Shown one piece after another: positions 1 through 11,507 of a DNA stretch of 45,759 nucleotides (position 1 is its first letter; every line of letters begins with the position of its first letter). This DNA comes from Zygnema cylindricum (lineage: Eukaryota > Streptophyta > Zygnematophyceae > Zygnematales > Zygnemataceae). Below the pieces are notes generated by a model that saw nothing but the letters and a program-made list of their open reading frames with translations, made no database searches and had not been told where the DNA came from. Where the stretch lies: the NCBI GenBank assembly GCA_037447655.1, contig JBBHKE010002092.1, forward strand, positions 343,379 through 389,137, in the 5' to 3' direction. The translations under genes were made by a program, and so were the position numbers.

Positions 1-1
1 A

Positions 2-340
2 ATAAAAATTTCGGTTACTGATCAAGATGCTGGTCAAGATACACCTTCAAGCGATAACCCTAAAAACCCTAAACCCTCAACACAAACTTCTCTACCATTA
101 ACTGTTACTGGATGGATCACAGGTGCCAGTGGGATTCCGAAATTGATACATGTCACTGTTTCTAGCATGGTTAGTTCGTGGATATATATCAAACAAAAAA
201 ACTACCAGAAACTTTATCCGAATAACATCCAAACCCGGATCTGTGCTAGGCATACGAATGCAGAAATCACACAAAAGACTTCCTCGGCCTCATACCTGTC
301 CTCTTCATACTCAATAGCAGTCGAGCGAAATCGTTTCTGA
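2..340 (+). CDS. Possible exon tail at window edge, unrecognised
   Basis: One frame stays open from base 2 to a TGA at 338-340, about 112 codons, which is long for such AT-rich DNA. The first part reads as a polar Asp/Ser/Pro/Asn-rich segment, followed by a more ordinary mixed segment and a polar C-terminus. I recognise no domain. There is no convincing start inside the window, so it would be the last exon of a gene entering from the left. A possible splice donor (ACAG|GTGCC) lies near 118-125, so the coding part could end there. It may equally be a chance open frame. Confidence 0.2.
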   Translation: MKISVTDQDAGQDTPSSDNPKNPKPSTQTSLPLTVTGWITGASGIPKLIHVTVSSMVSSWIYIKQKNYQKLYPNNIQTRICARHTNAEITQKTSSASYLSSSYSIAVERNRF

Positions 341-1480
341 AATTTTCTGTAGTTCCAATCTTAGGGCTGACGTCATGCCATCAGCATCATCACCATCATC
401 CTGTAATAAAATGGACAAGGAAACAAAAGAAAAAGGCGTCAGTCTGCAGTACTAAAGCGTGGCCCACAAATTTTGTAAAGCAGCTGACTTGTATTCTGGT
501 GCAGCAATTCCCAAAGTAAAATTATTGCCCTTAGTGTTTCTTTTCTCTCGGAGTCACAGAGACAGAAGTTAAGACAGGGCCACAATGCAAAAGGAGAAAG
601 GCAATTAAATAAGGAGAACTAGCACCAACCACAACCAAAGACAATAACAAGTCTGGAATAAAATAAGCCACACAGCTTCGCAGGTTTTGAGAGGATAACA
701 GACACCAACTGACTTCAAATAATTGCAAACAGTAAATATATATTCGCTTACCATTTCTTGGACACATTTTCCTCATCTTTTGGTCGTGCCACTCCGTATT
801 TTAATAACCCAAATATCAGGATGTCGCAAACCATGGTGAGAGACGGAAGAGAAGAAAGGAAGACAGGAAGAGAGGGCCTAAAGAGGATAGAGAGACGAAG
901 ACTTAATTGATGAAATGTAAGGGCCAATTTAGAGCATTATATAATTTCTCAAAATCTGCTCCACGCAACAAAATCCTAACGGCTCCTCGCAACGGTACGC
1001 ATTATTCCGGGAAACGTGGAAATACAGATTGCCAGGTGTCCATTCAAGTCGAAAGCTTTCCCAGTTTACCCCTTGAACGAGAATGCCTCTTTGCCGCCGG
1101 AAATGGCGGTCACCAACGGCTTTATGTTTACTCGCAGCCGGTTACCAATGCCACTTATGTGGCGCGATATTAATTGGCAAGGGGTCCCGAGCCTCACTTG
1201 AAATAGGAGTGGGACCGTACAGCTACATTTTGTACGTCGCAGTCTCTCAAAACGAAAAAGTACAAGACACTATTTGTGGTTTAAACCTCATCGCACAACA
1301 TAAAGTACACTGGATTTTTACGGCCAACAAATATTATCGCCAATAATCAACGGTTGGGGGGGGTGGTCCACTGGTCCGTATCTGAGTACGAAATTAAAAA
1401 ATGAAAATAAAGTACGAATTGAGTACGGAGTTATTGCGACGGAGGGGGCTTTTGAAACGTTTTGATATCGTCAAAAATTA
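341..1480. other. No gene seen
   Basis: This is AT-rich DNA with only short scattered ORFs on both strands and no protein similarity I recognise. A perfect TGACGTCA palindrome, the core of bZIP-binding CRE/TGA elements, is at 368-375, just after the possible exon. A run of G sits near 1357-1365. Confidence 0.5.
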
Positions 1481-1607
1481 TCGGCCCTATATTTATTGTT
1501 AAATCATCAATTCATCATATATATCGGAAACTAGTCACGTATGTTCATTTACCGATATCTCTAGCCAATATATTGACTATCGGTAGGTCAAAAAAGTTAC
1601 ATATCTA
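1480..1607. repeat. Fragment of the hAT-like small element family
   Basis: The stretch is rich in TATCGG/CCGATA words. Its right part (ATATATTGACTATCGGTAGG, then CAAAAAA) matches the right part of the hAT-like element at 11022-11404 (TATATTGATTATTGGTAAGC, then CAAAAAA). Neither terminal repeat nor a target duplication is visible here, so it is a truncated relic. Confidence 0.45.
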
Positions 1608-1611
1608 AAGT

Positions 1612-1700
1612 GATTATACACTAAAGTGACAGTCAGAATAACAAAAGCGCTTAGAATGACAGTCGGCATAACGGGAGCGATTAAAATGACAGTCAACAGC
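1612..1700. repeat. Degenerate short repeat cluster (GATTAAAATGACAGTC type)
   Basis: Three or four imperfect units of about 35 bp share the words AATGACAGTC and CATAAC plus GCGATTA. Related units recur at about 2775-2905 and 3305-3355, so this is a dispersed degenerate minisatellite rather than one array. Confidence 0.45.
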
Positions 1701-2056
1701 AGAACAAAAAAGCATAGTTCAAAAGTAGGTGAAAGTAGGCCCATCATAGTTGTTCACAACGTATTTTACGCACGTTTCGAACGCGCGTACAATGCGTAGA
1801 AACTGGAGAGGTCGATTTGAAAAAATCGTAAAAAACGTTAATGAATTTTTTTCCGTACAAATCCGTACATTTGTTAAAAATTGAATTGAACATGTACCGC
1901 AGTTTGTACGCTTTCCGTTAAATGAGCGGTGAAAAACAATATGAAAATAAATTATTATCACACACTGTGAATGTATCAGAACACCTACATCAACTGGTTA
2001 AGAACAATTTTATCGGTGTGAACTACATGACGTAATCAGGCGCAGGTTTAAATCTT

Positions 2057-2116
2057 GCGAAATACAATTTTATTATAATAAAATTGGCGAAATGCAATTT
2101 TATTATAATAAAATTG
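2057..2116. repeat. Two tandem 22-bp perfect palindromes
   Basis: A ~30-bp unit is repeated twice with almost no change. Each unit contains a perfect 22-bp palindrome, CAATTTTATTATAATAAAATTG reduced here to its centre TTATTATAATAA, at 2065-2086 and 2095-2116. The arms could extrude as AT-rich cruciforms. No gene lies next to it. Confidence 0.7.
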
Positions 2117-3435
2117 CCTGTCCTTCACAGACAGGCAGCCATGGCCTTCTCCCTCTACCTCTCCGAGAGCATGCAACTTCAAAAAAACAAAGTTCAGGCC
2201 ATATGCAGATTCCATTTTTCATCATTCAGCATTGCACGACGTAACACATTGATAAAAAAAACGAAAACAATCACATTAGAACAAAAAAAAAATACATATA
2301 TGTCCTTTAACTATTTTTACTCTAAATCTTCTTCCCTTCTTACCGTGGCGTCGGTAATGGCGTCTTCTGTGATTTTTCGCGTTCAGCTGTTCAAGTAATA
2401 ATGGCAGCTTCTTTTCGAAATTTGAAGAAGACGCCCCTACAAAATTTGAACTCACGACGCTCAAATAGTGTGACGCCGCAACGCCTCTTTTTGGAAATAT
2501 TTGTCGACGTCACATTATTTTCCCGTACAATCCATGTACATTCGACCCATATTGTATTCGGACCTATTCGGACCAATTAAAACATTCAGACAAAAAATTC
2601 GACCAATTAAAACATTCAGACCAAAAAAAAACATTTACACCGTCAAATTCGGATGATCTGACGGTCGCTGATCAAAGTAGCGATCTAAGAAGATCACATG
2701 AAAAGCCCATAACACAACTTACGATAAAGGTGCCGACCAAAGGCCTACAATAAAAAAGCCTACTTTTTAACTATGCAATAAAGATTAAAATAACAGTCAA
2801 CATAACATTATCGAATAAATGAAAGTCAAACAATACCGATGAAAATGACATTCAGCATAACTATAGTGATTAAAACAACGGTCAGCATTACTGTTATTTG
2901 GTCATTTAAACAACGGAGACACCCAAGACCATTACTAATTACACCAACGATGATCATGATTAGTTCCTCTCGACTCACAAATATCATTCCACCAATACAA
3001 TGACGGTGCTAATACCATCAACCAAGAACACCAAAATTCTAAAAAATAACAACTATAAGACGCAAATTGCACATATAAATTATCTCAACGCGACAAAGTT
3101 ACATTAGCGACCACGATTCTTTTTCAAAGACCTAACCCTCTCGACAACTCTAAAGTACTACACCTTTGGTCCCTACTTTTCTTGATATCATTTCGCTAAC
3201 AAAGCTTGTGTAAATATATACAGTTGTCATCCACCTACAAATGACTAGGTGTCAAATTAGAATGTTTCTAATTAACACACATAAACTAAGCAACTTGATA
3301 GCAAAAAATAACAATAACGATTAAAATGAGAGTGAGGTCAACAATAACGATTAAAAAGAAACTCTTAAGTGTAGGTCGAGAAAGGTAGTATTTAGTGAAA
3401 GGCCATAACAGAGCGTAACGACGCGCACGCACATA
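2117..3435. other. No gene seen; degenerate repeats
   Basis: AT-rich DNA without a supportable gene. Units of the GACAGTC/CATAAC repeat are visible at 2775-2905 and 3305-3355. The short ORFs on both strands near 2.1-2.6 kb look like chance frames. Confidence 0.5.
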
Positions 3436-3440
3436 GATAA

Positions 3441-4508
3441 TGTAGAAATTAATGGTATTTTTATAAGTATTTTCTAGGTCTGAATAGGAAATATAGAAAG
3501 AAGCCGAGGCAGTCTACCTCTAACTTCTCTCTCCAACTCTCAAACTTGTCGCAGTCACTGAGAAATTGGAGAGGAAGCTAGAGCCATGGCTACCTAGGCT
3601 ATCCAAAGGTTTACGAGATATAAATATTAGTTTATTTAAAATTTAGAATATATTTACGAAAATATATGTGCCGCCTCCAGGAATTTATCCTGGAACTTGC
3701 GGGTCGAAATTAGCTGGTAGCCGTTAGCTCTAACCGTTAAGTCTAGAGATAGAATTACGTACTATATATATTGATAATTAATTAAACATTGATACATAGA
3801 ATAGTTCATTTAACTGAAATAATTTTACGGGAGACATAGATCCAGTAATGTAAAAGTACGGATTACGGTACGTATAAGAAACGAAAACCGCGCATTTATT
3901 TCTTTACCGAAACGAATACCGCACATGTATTTATTACGGCTACGATTAAATGTAAATTTAATCAAATGGCCGAAATTAAACGCCGAGATCGCAGAAGAGA
4001 ATTTCGGCGGTTTTTGATCATCACCAAATCGGATGACATATGGCAAAATGACATTGGATCACGGCATCTCTGAGGATTAAATAAGCGAATACGGAGATAC
4101 CACGTGTCGACATTTAGGCCATGTCGTACAATGTCGGTACATAAAGTACAACAACAGCTGTACTTTTATGTACGGTGGAGTAATCTGATTGGCTTCGTGC
4201 ATCAATAGATAGGTCTATGAGAGAGATAGGACTAAGAAAGATTAGGAGATAAGACCCTCTCTCCCAGAGAGCTTCTGTACAAAAGGTCAACTTTGACCCT
4301 CCATAACTTACTACTCAGGGGAGCAAATTCAGAGATTCTTTTTGCTATCGACTCACGGGAGTCTTCCCTTCACAGGGGTTAAGTTGGTCAGAGTTTTTGT
4401 CTGCCAGAGTGGCAGTTGTTCTTGCTGAAACACAAAGGGGTCAAGGTTATCCTAGAGGCTTCTTGGAATCTGTCCACTCTGAGGACTTATGGAGGTCTCA
4501 GAGTTTCA
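3441..4508 (+). repeat. Copia-1 5' LTR
   Basis: It begins TGTAGAAATTAATGG and ends GAGTTTCA, matching the 3' LTR at 8859-9916 end to end with many substitutions and small indels. An antisense tRNA-like block lies at about 3668-3752. A weakened TATA-like word, TACAAAAGG, lies near 4277, where the related LTR at 36830 has TATAAAAGG. Confidence 0.93.
3668..3752 (-). other. tRNA-like block inside LTR (antisense)
   Basis: Read on the minus strand, the block holds an A-box-like CTTAACGGTTAGAGC and, about 37 bases later, a T-arm CCAGG-ATAAATT-CCTGG with a perfect 5-bp stem and 7-base loop. The spacing is that of a pol III type 2 internal promoter. I cannot fold a full cloverleaf with confidence, so this is not called a tRNA gene. 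The same block is present in the other three LTR copies. Confidence 0.5.
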
Positions 4509-4523
4509 GGTTATGGGCCCACC
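4509..4523 (+). promoter_or_regulatory. Primer-binding site, half-tRNA type (initiator tRNA-Met)
   Basis: GGTTATGGGCCCACC follows the 5' LTR directly. It is complementary to the anticodon arm of eukaryotic initiator tRNA-Met (GGGCCCATAACC), not to the tRNA 3' end. This half-tRNA priming is established for Drosophila copia and yeast Ty5. The same sequence is found at 34059-34073 and, reversed, at 38677-38691. Confidence 0.85.
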
Positions 4524-5435
4524 CTCTAGGGTACCAATCTTTAATGGAACTGGCTTCATATACTAGGAAAGTATGATGATAGGAGCTCTATGCGAAAAAA
4601 GGTTTTGGGGGATAGTGAGTTGATGATTGGGGCGTCCATCACGTCTTGGAATTCCTCCAGGGTTTGAAGGAAGCAGATTTACAAAGAAAACAGGTTCATC
4701 TTCAACGGAGGAGATAAAGGAAGGAGAGGTGGTGGACAAAGGAGCCGAGAAGGAGACGACCACACCAATAGCGACCGGTTCAGCATTCATGTCACTATTC
4801 CGAGGAAAGAGGAGAATGATACTCAAACCTAGGATTTCAACAATATGGCAGCAAAGCACTTCATCCTACGCCATCTTACATAAGGACTTGCATGTCCTCA
4901 TTTGGAAGTAGAAAGGGCATCCGATCTGTGGATGGCTCTTATAGAGATGTACCGAAGTGGTAAGATTCAGCAACAACAGATGGTTGATCAGAAAGTTAAC
5001 GAATATGTATACAAATGGGGGAAAATGTTGGATTCTTGCAATGAATTTGCTTCACTCTTCATGGAGCTAGAGAGTGTGCGAAAAGATTTTAGTGAAAAAG
5101 AAAAGGTTAACTGTTTACTGATGAAGTTACCCGATGAGTTCGAGAACATAGTGAACCGTGTGCAGGACTTGCCGGACTCAAGGTGGATATGGAACTCAGT
5201 GGTAGGGATGATTCTCGTTCGGGAGAATACGATTGAGATCCGAAGGGGAGGAAACAGTGGCCAAGCCTTGACAACTTCGACGGATTGGAGGAACAAGGAT
5301 TCCCGGAAAACGGTCGGAAACTATAGGGGAAAGGAGCAGAAAAATCAGGCCGACGAGTTCGGACAAAGGGCTCCCAAAGGTTTATGTCATTTTTGTAAGA
5401 AACCGAGCACTATATGGCAGAGTGCACTTAGCTAA
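4524..5435 (+). pseudogene. Copia-1 gag (broken)
   Basis: Remnant of the copia Gag capsid protein, which packages element RNA into virus-like particles in the cytoplasm. The N-terminal coding starts near 4527 but meets a stop within about a dozen codons. A second piece (4627-4911) and a third (4902-5435) are in different frames, so there is at least one frameshift near 4.8 kb; the reverse-strand copy at 38.1-38.6 kb reads across this point. The third piece has the usual Gag helices (residues 1-110: LWMALIEMYRS, LMKLPDEFENIV). It ends in a zinc knuckle that starts CHFCKKP and is then thrown out of frame by one missing base, so His and the last Cys are lost in this frame. Expression is not expected. 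Confidence 0.88.
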
Positions 5436-5458
5436 CCGAGCTTCGGTTAAAGGAGGGG

Positions 5459-8400
5459 TTGACTGGTGGTACCTCGAGAGGAAAGAAAAAGGCCCTTGTG
5501 ACACAAGTACATGAGGTGGAATCCGAGGACGAGGATAATGAGCTCCTTTTGGATGAGGAGTTGGAGGCGAAAAACGAGGTCGAAATTCCACGAAGGCAGA
5601 AATGTGCTTACGATGGATTGAAAGGTGAATCAGGCTGGATTATAGATTCAGGTGCCTCCGTGCACATGTGTAAAGATAGGCACATGTACACTAAGATAAG
5701 AAAGATTCCCACCGTAGAGATAGAGTACGGGGATGGGAGGATAGTCACCACTACTCTTGTAGGATCGGTAGATCTTAAAGTGTTAGTAGAAGGAAAGACA
5801 TCCATAGTAACATTCTCTGATGTATTGTTTATTCTAGAGCTGAAGAAAAACCTCATCTCTACATCTGTGTTATATGATAAGGGTTTTTTTACTAGCACTA
5901 GGGAAGGAGTCTTTACTGCTAATTTTGAGGAGGATGTCTATTTCATTGCTGAGAAAGGTAGCCATGGGATGTTTAGACTGATTTTAAGTAATGAAACAAA
6001 GAAACTTTATTATGCTGGTGTTCATGATATTATGATGTGGCATAAGAGGCTTAGGCATGTGAATCTAGATAAGTTAAGAGAGATGAAAAAGATGGGAGTG
6101 GTGGAAGGGATTCAGTTCAGTTAGAGTGATATTATAAGTGATTGAAGTGGATGTGCTCAAGGTAAAGCACACAGATTACCCTTTCCTAAAACAGCCACCT
6201 ATAAGGGAGAAAAAATTCTAGATCTAGTACACACGGATATTTGGGGACCGGCTAAAGTGCCCTCACCGGGTGGGAAGAGATTTATGATGACTATCACCGA
6301 TGATTGGTCTCGGTATTCCAGGGTGTATTTTTTGAAAAACAAGTCCGAAGCTCAGGATTGATTTAGACAATATAAAGCATGGAGCAAAAAACTTCATGAA
6401 ACTCCAATCAAGAGAATAAGGAGTGACAATGGTGGAGAGTATACTTCTAACCAGTTTGAGGATTTTTTGAGGGAAGATGGGGTCCAACACCAAAAGACAG
6501 TTCCAGAAAACCCGGAACAGAACAGGGTAGCTGAAAGGTTAAATAGAACACTCAGTGATAGTGCTACAAGTATGTTGTCAGATAAGAAGATAGGAAAAAG
6601 GTTTTGGGCAGAAGCAATGAACTGTGCTAATTACCTCAAAAATAGAGTTCTTACTTCAGCTATAAAAGATCAAACACCTTATGAGAGATGGACAGGCCGG
6701 AAACCAGACTTATCTCACTTAAAGGTTTTCGGCAGTCAAGTATTTAGTCTAGATACAGATCAGTCTAATTGGAAGCTAGATCCTAAAGGAAAACCGGGAT
6801 ACTTATTAGGATATGATGAGGATGTTAAAGGATATAGAGTTTATGATCTAAAAAGGGAAGATATAATCTTAGTAAAGCATCTAGTAGTTATGGATGAAGG
6901 AAAGTCTGTGGATCCCTTCAAATATACAAAGTCAATAAAAATCAGATTTGAGTCAGAAAATTCCGATGACTTTGAGCTTCCTAACTATCCAGGTTTTAGA
7001 GAAGATGACATTCTTGCCGGTACAAATCAGACCGAAAAGGACTCGACCGTGGAAACTCCAGTGACAACTCTATCTGAAGCGGAAGACGTGGTGGAAATTG
7101 ATTCAAAATCAAGCGATAGGAGAGAAGCCGAGATTGTTTGAAAGAATCCACGAGAACCATCTATTCCGGCCTTAGATTTTGAGGGGGGGAGGAAAAGTAG
7201 CAAAAGATTGCAAGAAAAACAGGTTAATAACAAGGTAACAAACCTATCTCATCAAGATGAACCTCAAACTTATGGAGAGGCAATGACGTGTCCAGAAAGA
7301 AACCAGTGGAAGACAGCCATCAATGAGGAGATGGCCTCAATTATGGCAGCCGATACTTGGGAGCTGGTGGATTGTCCACCTAACCGAAAACCAATCGGTT
7401 GTAAGTGGGTTTTCAAATTAAAACTAAACCCAGATAACACAATCGAGCGCTACAAGGCCAGATTAGTGGCAAAGGGATTTACACAAAAGGAGGGAATTGA
7501 CTACGAGGAAACCTTTGCCCCGGTCGTCAGATTTCCTTTCGTCCGCATACTTCTCAGTGTGGCAGCAGCGGAAGACATGGAAGTGCACCAGATGGATATC
7601 AAGACAGCCTTTTTGCATGGAGAATTGGAAGAGGAGATCTTCATGCGACTACTCGAAGGGTTTGTGGAGGAAGGAGAGGAGAGTAAGGTATGCCGGCTGA
7701 TTAAATCTCTTTATGGTTTGAAACAAGCGCCTCGACAGTGGAATAAGAAGCTTGATGAGTTTCTTACCAGTCTGGGATATATCCGGATCAGCTCAGATCA
7801 CTCAATCTATGTTTAAGAAGATGAGGAAGGTTTTATATTTATTGCAATTTATGTTGATGATTTGCTTGTTTTAAATAAATCAATGGAAAAAATTAATAAA
7901 CTGAAAACCGATCTTAAGGGGAGATTTGAAATGAAGGATATGGGGGAAGCAAAATTTATTTTGGGAATTCAAGTAGAGAGAGACCGAAATAGAAAAATTA
8001 TAAGATTGACTCAAAAGGAAGCAATAGGGAACATGCTTGAAAAATTTCAAATGGATAAAGCTAATAGTTGTACAACTCCAATGGAGTTGAAGAAGAGAAG
8101 TGAGGGGAGTGAGGAAGAACGAGTCATATTTTTAGACGAGGAATTATCTCTTGATGAATAAAAGTTCATGCAGACTATTCCTTACAGGCAAGTAGTGGGA
8201 AGTCTAATATATTTTATGTATTGTACCCGGCCGGATTTAGCTCCAGCTGTAGGAGTGTTGAGTAGATGTCTGAATTCTCCCACTAATAGGGATTGGGAGG
8301 CAGCTAAAACAGTCCTTAAATATTTGATAGGAACTAGGGATCTATGGTTGCATTTGGGTGGGGAGAATACTGACATCACTACTTCGAGTGATGCTAGTTA

Positions 8401-8845
8401 TGGTGATGCTCCGATGAGGAGATGCACTTTTGGATATGTATTATATGAGGGTGAAGCGGCTTGCTGTTGGAGTAGCAAACAAAAGAAAGATATTGCTCAG
8501 TCCACCATGGAGGCTGAGTATATGGCCTCTTGGTTTGCTGTAAAAGAATTGATGTGGGTCAAGTCTTTGCTTTGTGAGCTTGGTCACCTTAAGAGTGGTG
8601 TGCAGAAAATATTTTGTGATAATCAGGCAGCAATCGCTATTTCTGCCAATCCTAAACATCATTTTAAAGCCAAACACATGGACATTAGACTCAGCTTTGT
8701 TAGAGAGAAAGTAGAAAACAAAATAATCAGTTTAGAGTACCGACCAGATAGTGAAATGGTAGCATATATGATGACCAAACCTGTGCCTTCCCCTAAGCTA
8801 ATTTTCTGCATGGAGAAGTGTGGTCTGAAATTAAAGATTGACTAG
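5459..8845 (+). pseudogene. Copia-1 pol: protease, integrase, RT, RNase H
   Basis: The whole pol region lies in one reading frame with no frameshift but six premature stops: 6122 TAG, 6143 TGA, 6359 TGA, 7139 TGA, 7814 TAA and 8159 TAA. Domains run in copia order. The aspartic protease has WIIDSGAS with Asp at 5645. The GAG-pre-integrase segment has MWHKRLRHVN, where the usual GH is changed to RH. The integrase D,D-35-E triad is Asp 6236, Asp 6425 and Glu 6533, exactly 35 residues apart. The RT has TFAPVVRF, the catalytic start MDIKTAFLHGEL, SLYGLKQAPRQW and YVDD at 7850-7861. The RNase H has SDASYGDAP, STMEAEYMA and CDNQAAI. The stop is at 8843-8845. It would have made the enzymes that copy RNA to DNA and insert it, but this copy is dead. 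Confidence 0.95.
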
Positions 8846-8858
8846 AAAATAAGGGGAG
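8846..8858 (+). promoter_or_regulatory. Polypurine tract of Copia-1
   Basis: AAAATAAGGGGAG sits between the pol stop and the TG that opens the 3' LTR. It is the expected plus-strand primer. Copia-2 has the matching AGAAAATAAAGGGAG at 36041-36055. Confidence 0.8.
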
Positions 8859-9916
8859 TGTAGAAATTAATGGTCTTTTTATAAGTATTTTCTAGGTCCG
8901 AATATAAATATAGAAAGAAGTCGAGGCAGTCTACCTCTAACTTCTCTCTCCAACTCTCAAACTTGTTGCAATCACTGAGAAATTGGAGAGGAAGCTATAG
9001 CCATGGCTACCTAGGCTATCCAGAGGTTTACGGGAAATATACATTAGATAGGGATTTTATTTACTAAAAGGTATATGCCGGCCATAGGATTTGATCCTGG
9101 TACCTGCCGGCCGGCAGACAGCTGGTAGCCGGTAGACTTAGCCGTTAAGCATAGACCTAGTGTTACGTACTATATGGTTTAATATTTAATTAAACATGTC
9201 CACGTAGGATAATTCATTTAACTGTAGTTGTTTACGCGATACATAGATCCGGTAATGTAAAAGTACGGATTACGGTATGGATAAGAAATCAATACCACGA
9301 ATTTATTTCTTTACCGAAACGAATACCGCACATGTATTTATTACAGCTACGATTAGATGTAAATTTAATCAAACGGCCAAAATTAAACGCCGAGATCGCA
9401 GAAGAGAATTTCGGCGGTTTTTTATCATTGACACATCGGATGACACGTGGCGGAATGACATTGGATCGCGGCATCTCCGAGGATTAAGGGGGCGAATACA
9501 AAGATACCACGTGTCGACATTTAGGACATGTCGTACAATGTCCGTACCTAAAGTACACCGGCAGCTGTACTTTTGCGTACGGAACTGTATTCTGATTGGT
9601 TCCGTACATCAGTAGATAGAGTCTGTGAGAGAGATAGGACTTAGAAAAATTAGGAGATATGACCCTCTCTCCCAGAGAGCTTCTGTACAAAAGGTCAACT
9701 TTGACCCTCCATAACTTACTGCTCAGGGGAGCAAATTCAAAGATTCTTTTTGCTATCGACTCAGGGGAGTCTTACCTTCACAAGGGTGAAGTTGGTCAGA
9801 GTTTTTGTCAACCCGGGTGGCAGTTTTTCTTGCTGAAACAGAAAGGTGTCAAGGTTATCCTAGAGGCTTCTTGGAAGCTGTCCACTCTGAGGACTTATGG
9901 AGGTCTCAGAGTTTCA
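8859..9916 (+). repeat. Copia-1 3' LTR
   Basis: It matches the 5' LTR from TGTAGAAATT to GTTTCA and is followed by the target duplication GATAA at 9917-9921. The antisense tRNA-like block is at about 9075-9160, with B-box-like GGATCAAATCC on the minus strand. The TATA-like position reads TACAAAAGG near 9687. Confidence 0.93.
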
Positions 9917-9921
9917 GATAA

Positions 9922-10378
9922 TGGGCAAACCGTGGTGGACGACGACGTCCAAAATAAAGCATAACTCGTACGGTTTACATGCGCGGTTAAAGCTTTTCAC
10001 GTTAAACATTGTACACCTTGTGAAACTTGATCCTCAATGTTCACACTGCGATCTCACAATTATGTCGATTGGGTTGTTTATATTACGAAGTCAAATCATG
10101 ACGTGGCGCTTGTACAGGTCAATAACCTGTTCGATAGTCGTGCGGTCTTTATTAGGCTCCTCTTCTACACTTCCAAAATGAATTCGTTCTGATGGATCTT
10201 TCAGATTTCGAGAAAGATCTTTTTTATCATCATCCATGATTTCCGAGTTATTTCCTCCTTCTTATAGCGTAATGTAGCTCAACGTTGATTGCAAAATACA
10301 ATAATTTAATTAATTCTCCTATCGAAGCAACCTCTCAACCTCTTGTGCGGGAATAGAGTTTTCTCCGCGAATATGAGT
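9922..10378. other. No gene seen
   Basis: Flanking DNA of Copia-1. The only structure I see is a small hairpin near 10196-10220, GATCTTTC with its complement GAAAGATC, separated by nine bases. Confidence 0.5.
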
Positions 10379-10953
10379 CAGAGGTCCAAAAGTCAAAATT
10401 TTACACAACCGAAACTGACCATTTTTTTTTCAAAATCTAAGTAACCGATGCCAAACCAGGTTATGTCACGCTCCAAAATTGTTTACCGTTAACCGACCAG
10501 CGTTTACGAAAATAAAAGTTAACCGAAACTCGATTTCTCGCGACTAACCGTGCCCGCCCGTAACCGAAAAAGTACAAAATTATAACGCTCATTGTTTTAA
10601 ACGTTAATGTACTTTGCAATAATGTACGACTTATGAATAAGCCAATAATTACGATTCGTTACGTTCCCTAAGATTTGTGAAATGAATAGTAATCATGATG
10701 TCATGTACTTCCACGATACCAAATAGTACAAAGTATAATAATGTTGGATAGTATGGACAGTATAAAATTTTCATTTTTTTTGGTTTTTTGGTTAACCGAC
10801 TTTAACCGACTTTATTTTTGTTGGGTGAATCAACCGACCACAACCGCCTGGCCCCCAAGATTTGGCAACCGAATCCGTTTCAGATCCGGCACGGGCGGTC
10901 GGTTAACGATCGGTCATGGTTTCGGTTGACCGTTTGCGACCTCTGATATCAGT
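10371..10953. mobile_element. hAT-like non-autonomous element 1 (10379-10945)
   Basis: The terminal inverted repeats start CAGAGGTC at 10379 and, reversed, end GACCTCTG at 10945. Beyond the tips the inverted match continues with interruptions through AACCGAAAC-type words. The 8-bp flanks ATATGAGT (10371-10378) and ATATCAGT (10946-10953) match at 7 of 8, which is the hAT duplication length. The interior is packed with AACCGA/TCGGTT words, like the subterminal motifs bound by hAT transposases. There is no coding capacity, so it would move only with a transposase supplied elsewhere. Confidence 0.75.
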
Positions 10954-11013
10954 AAAGGCGGTGAGGTGGCAAGAAAGAGACAAATTTGGGCTGCCTCGCG
11001 TAATCGATATGTT

Positions 11014-11412
11014 CTTTTTTGTAGGGTTGTGTATCGGCAATAAACTTATCGCGAATAGTCGATACCGATATTTGTCGGTTATACGCTATATAATAATATT
11101 TTGTAATATATTGTACTATATCACTAATTGTATATAGCGTCGCATGCCACGTACAACAATCTGTTCTGTACTTCGTATAACGGGAGTGCAGTACGACACC
11201 TATCCGCATAGCTATACGGAATAAATTGTACAATTATCGCCGATAACATCAGTACAAGTGTTATCGCGATGAAATACTAATATTATCAGTTTTTCATCGC
11301 AATATCACCAGTAACGATATATTGTGTCATTATATTGATTATTGGTAAGCCAAAAAAAAATGGCATATCGGGTATCGGTAAAACCCTGCCGATACACAAT
11401 GATACCTTTTTG
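11014..11412. mobile_element. hAT-like non-autonomous element 2 (11022-11404)
   Basis: It is 383 bp with left tip TAGGGTTGTGTATCGGCAA and right tip TGCCGATACACAATGATA, inverted copies with some changes. The 8-bp flanks CTTTTTTG (11014-11021) and CCTTTTTG (11405-11412) match at 7 of 8. The interior carries repeated TATCGCGATA-type palindromic words. It belongs to the same family as the element at 13282-14180, and a fragment lies at 1480-1607. It has no ORF of its own. Confidence 0.75.
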
Positions 11413-11507
11413 TAACGAGACAAAAGTTCATTGTCTTTTGTTATTACAGTAAAAGTAAAAGCCATCATGTCAAACGCAACCCTATCAAATGCAGAAACGG
11501 TTCACGA

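Larger units (their letters stand above)
3436..9921 (+). mobile_element. Copia-1: full-length, decayed Ty1/copia retrotransposon
   Basis: A complete Ty1/copia element. It has two LTRs of about 1.06 kb, each starting TG and ending CA, a primer-binding site directly after the left LTR, gag and pol in copia order (protease, integrase, RT, RNase H), and a polypurine tract before the right LTR. The 5-bp target duplication GATAA is at 3436-3440 and 9917-9921. The coding part has frameshifts in gag and six in-frame stops in pol, and the LTRs differ at many positions, so the copy is old and cannot make its own proteins. Its nearest relative in the window is the reverse-strand element at 37205-39760. 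Confidence 0.95.

Noticed and set aside
43-85. Telomere-like AACCCTAAACCC words near the left edge
   Set aside because: Only two or three imperfect units, inside an open reading frame; not a telomeric array.
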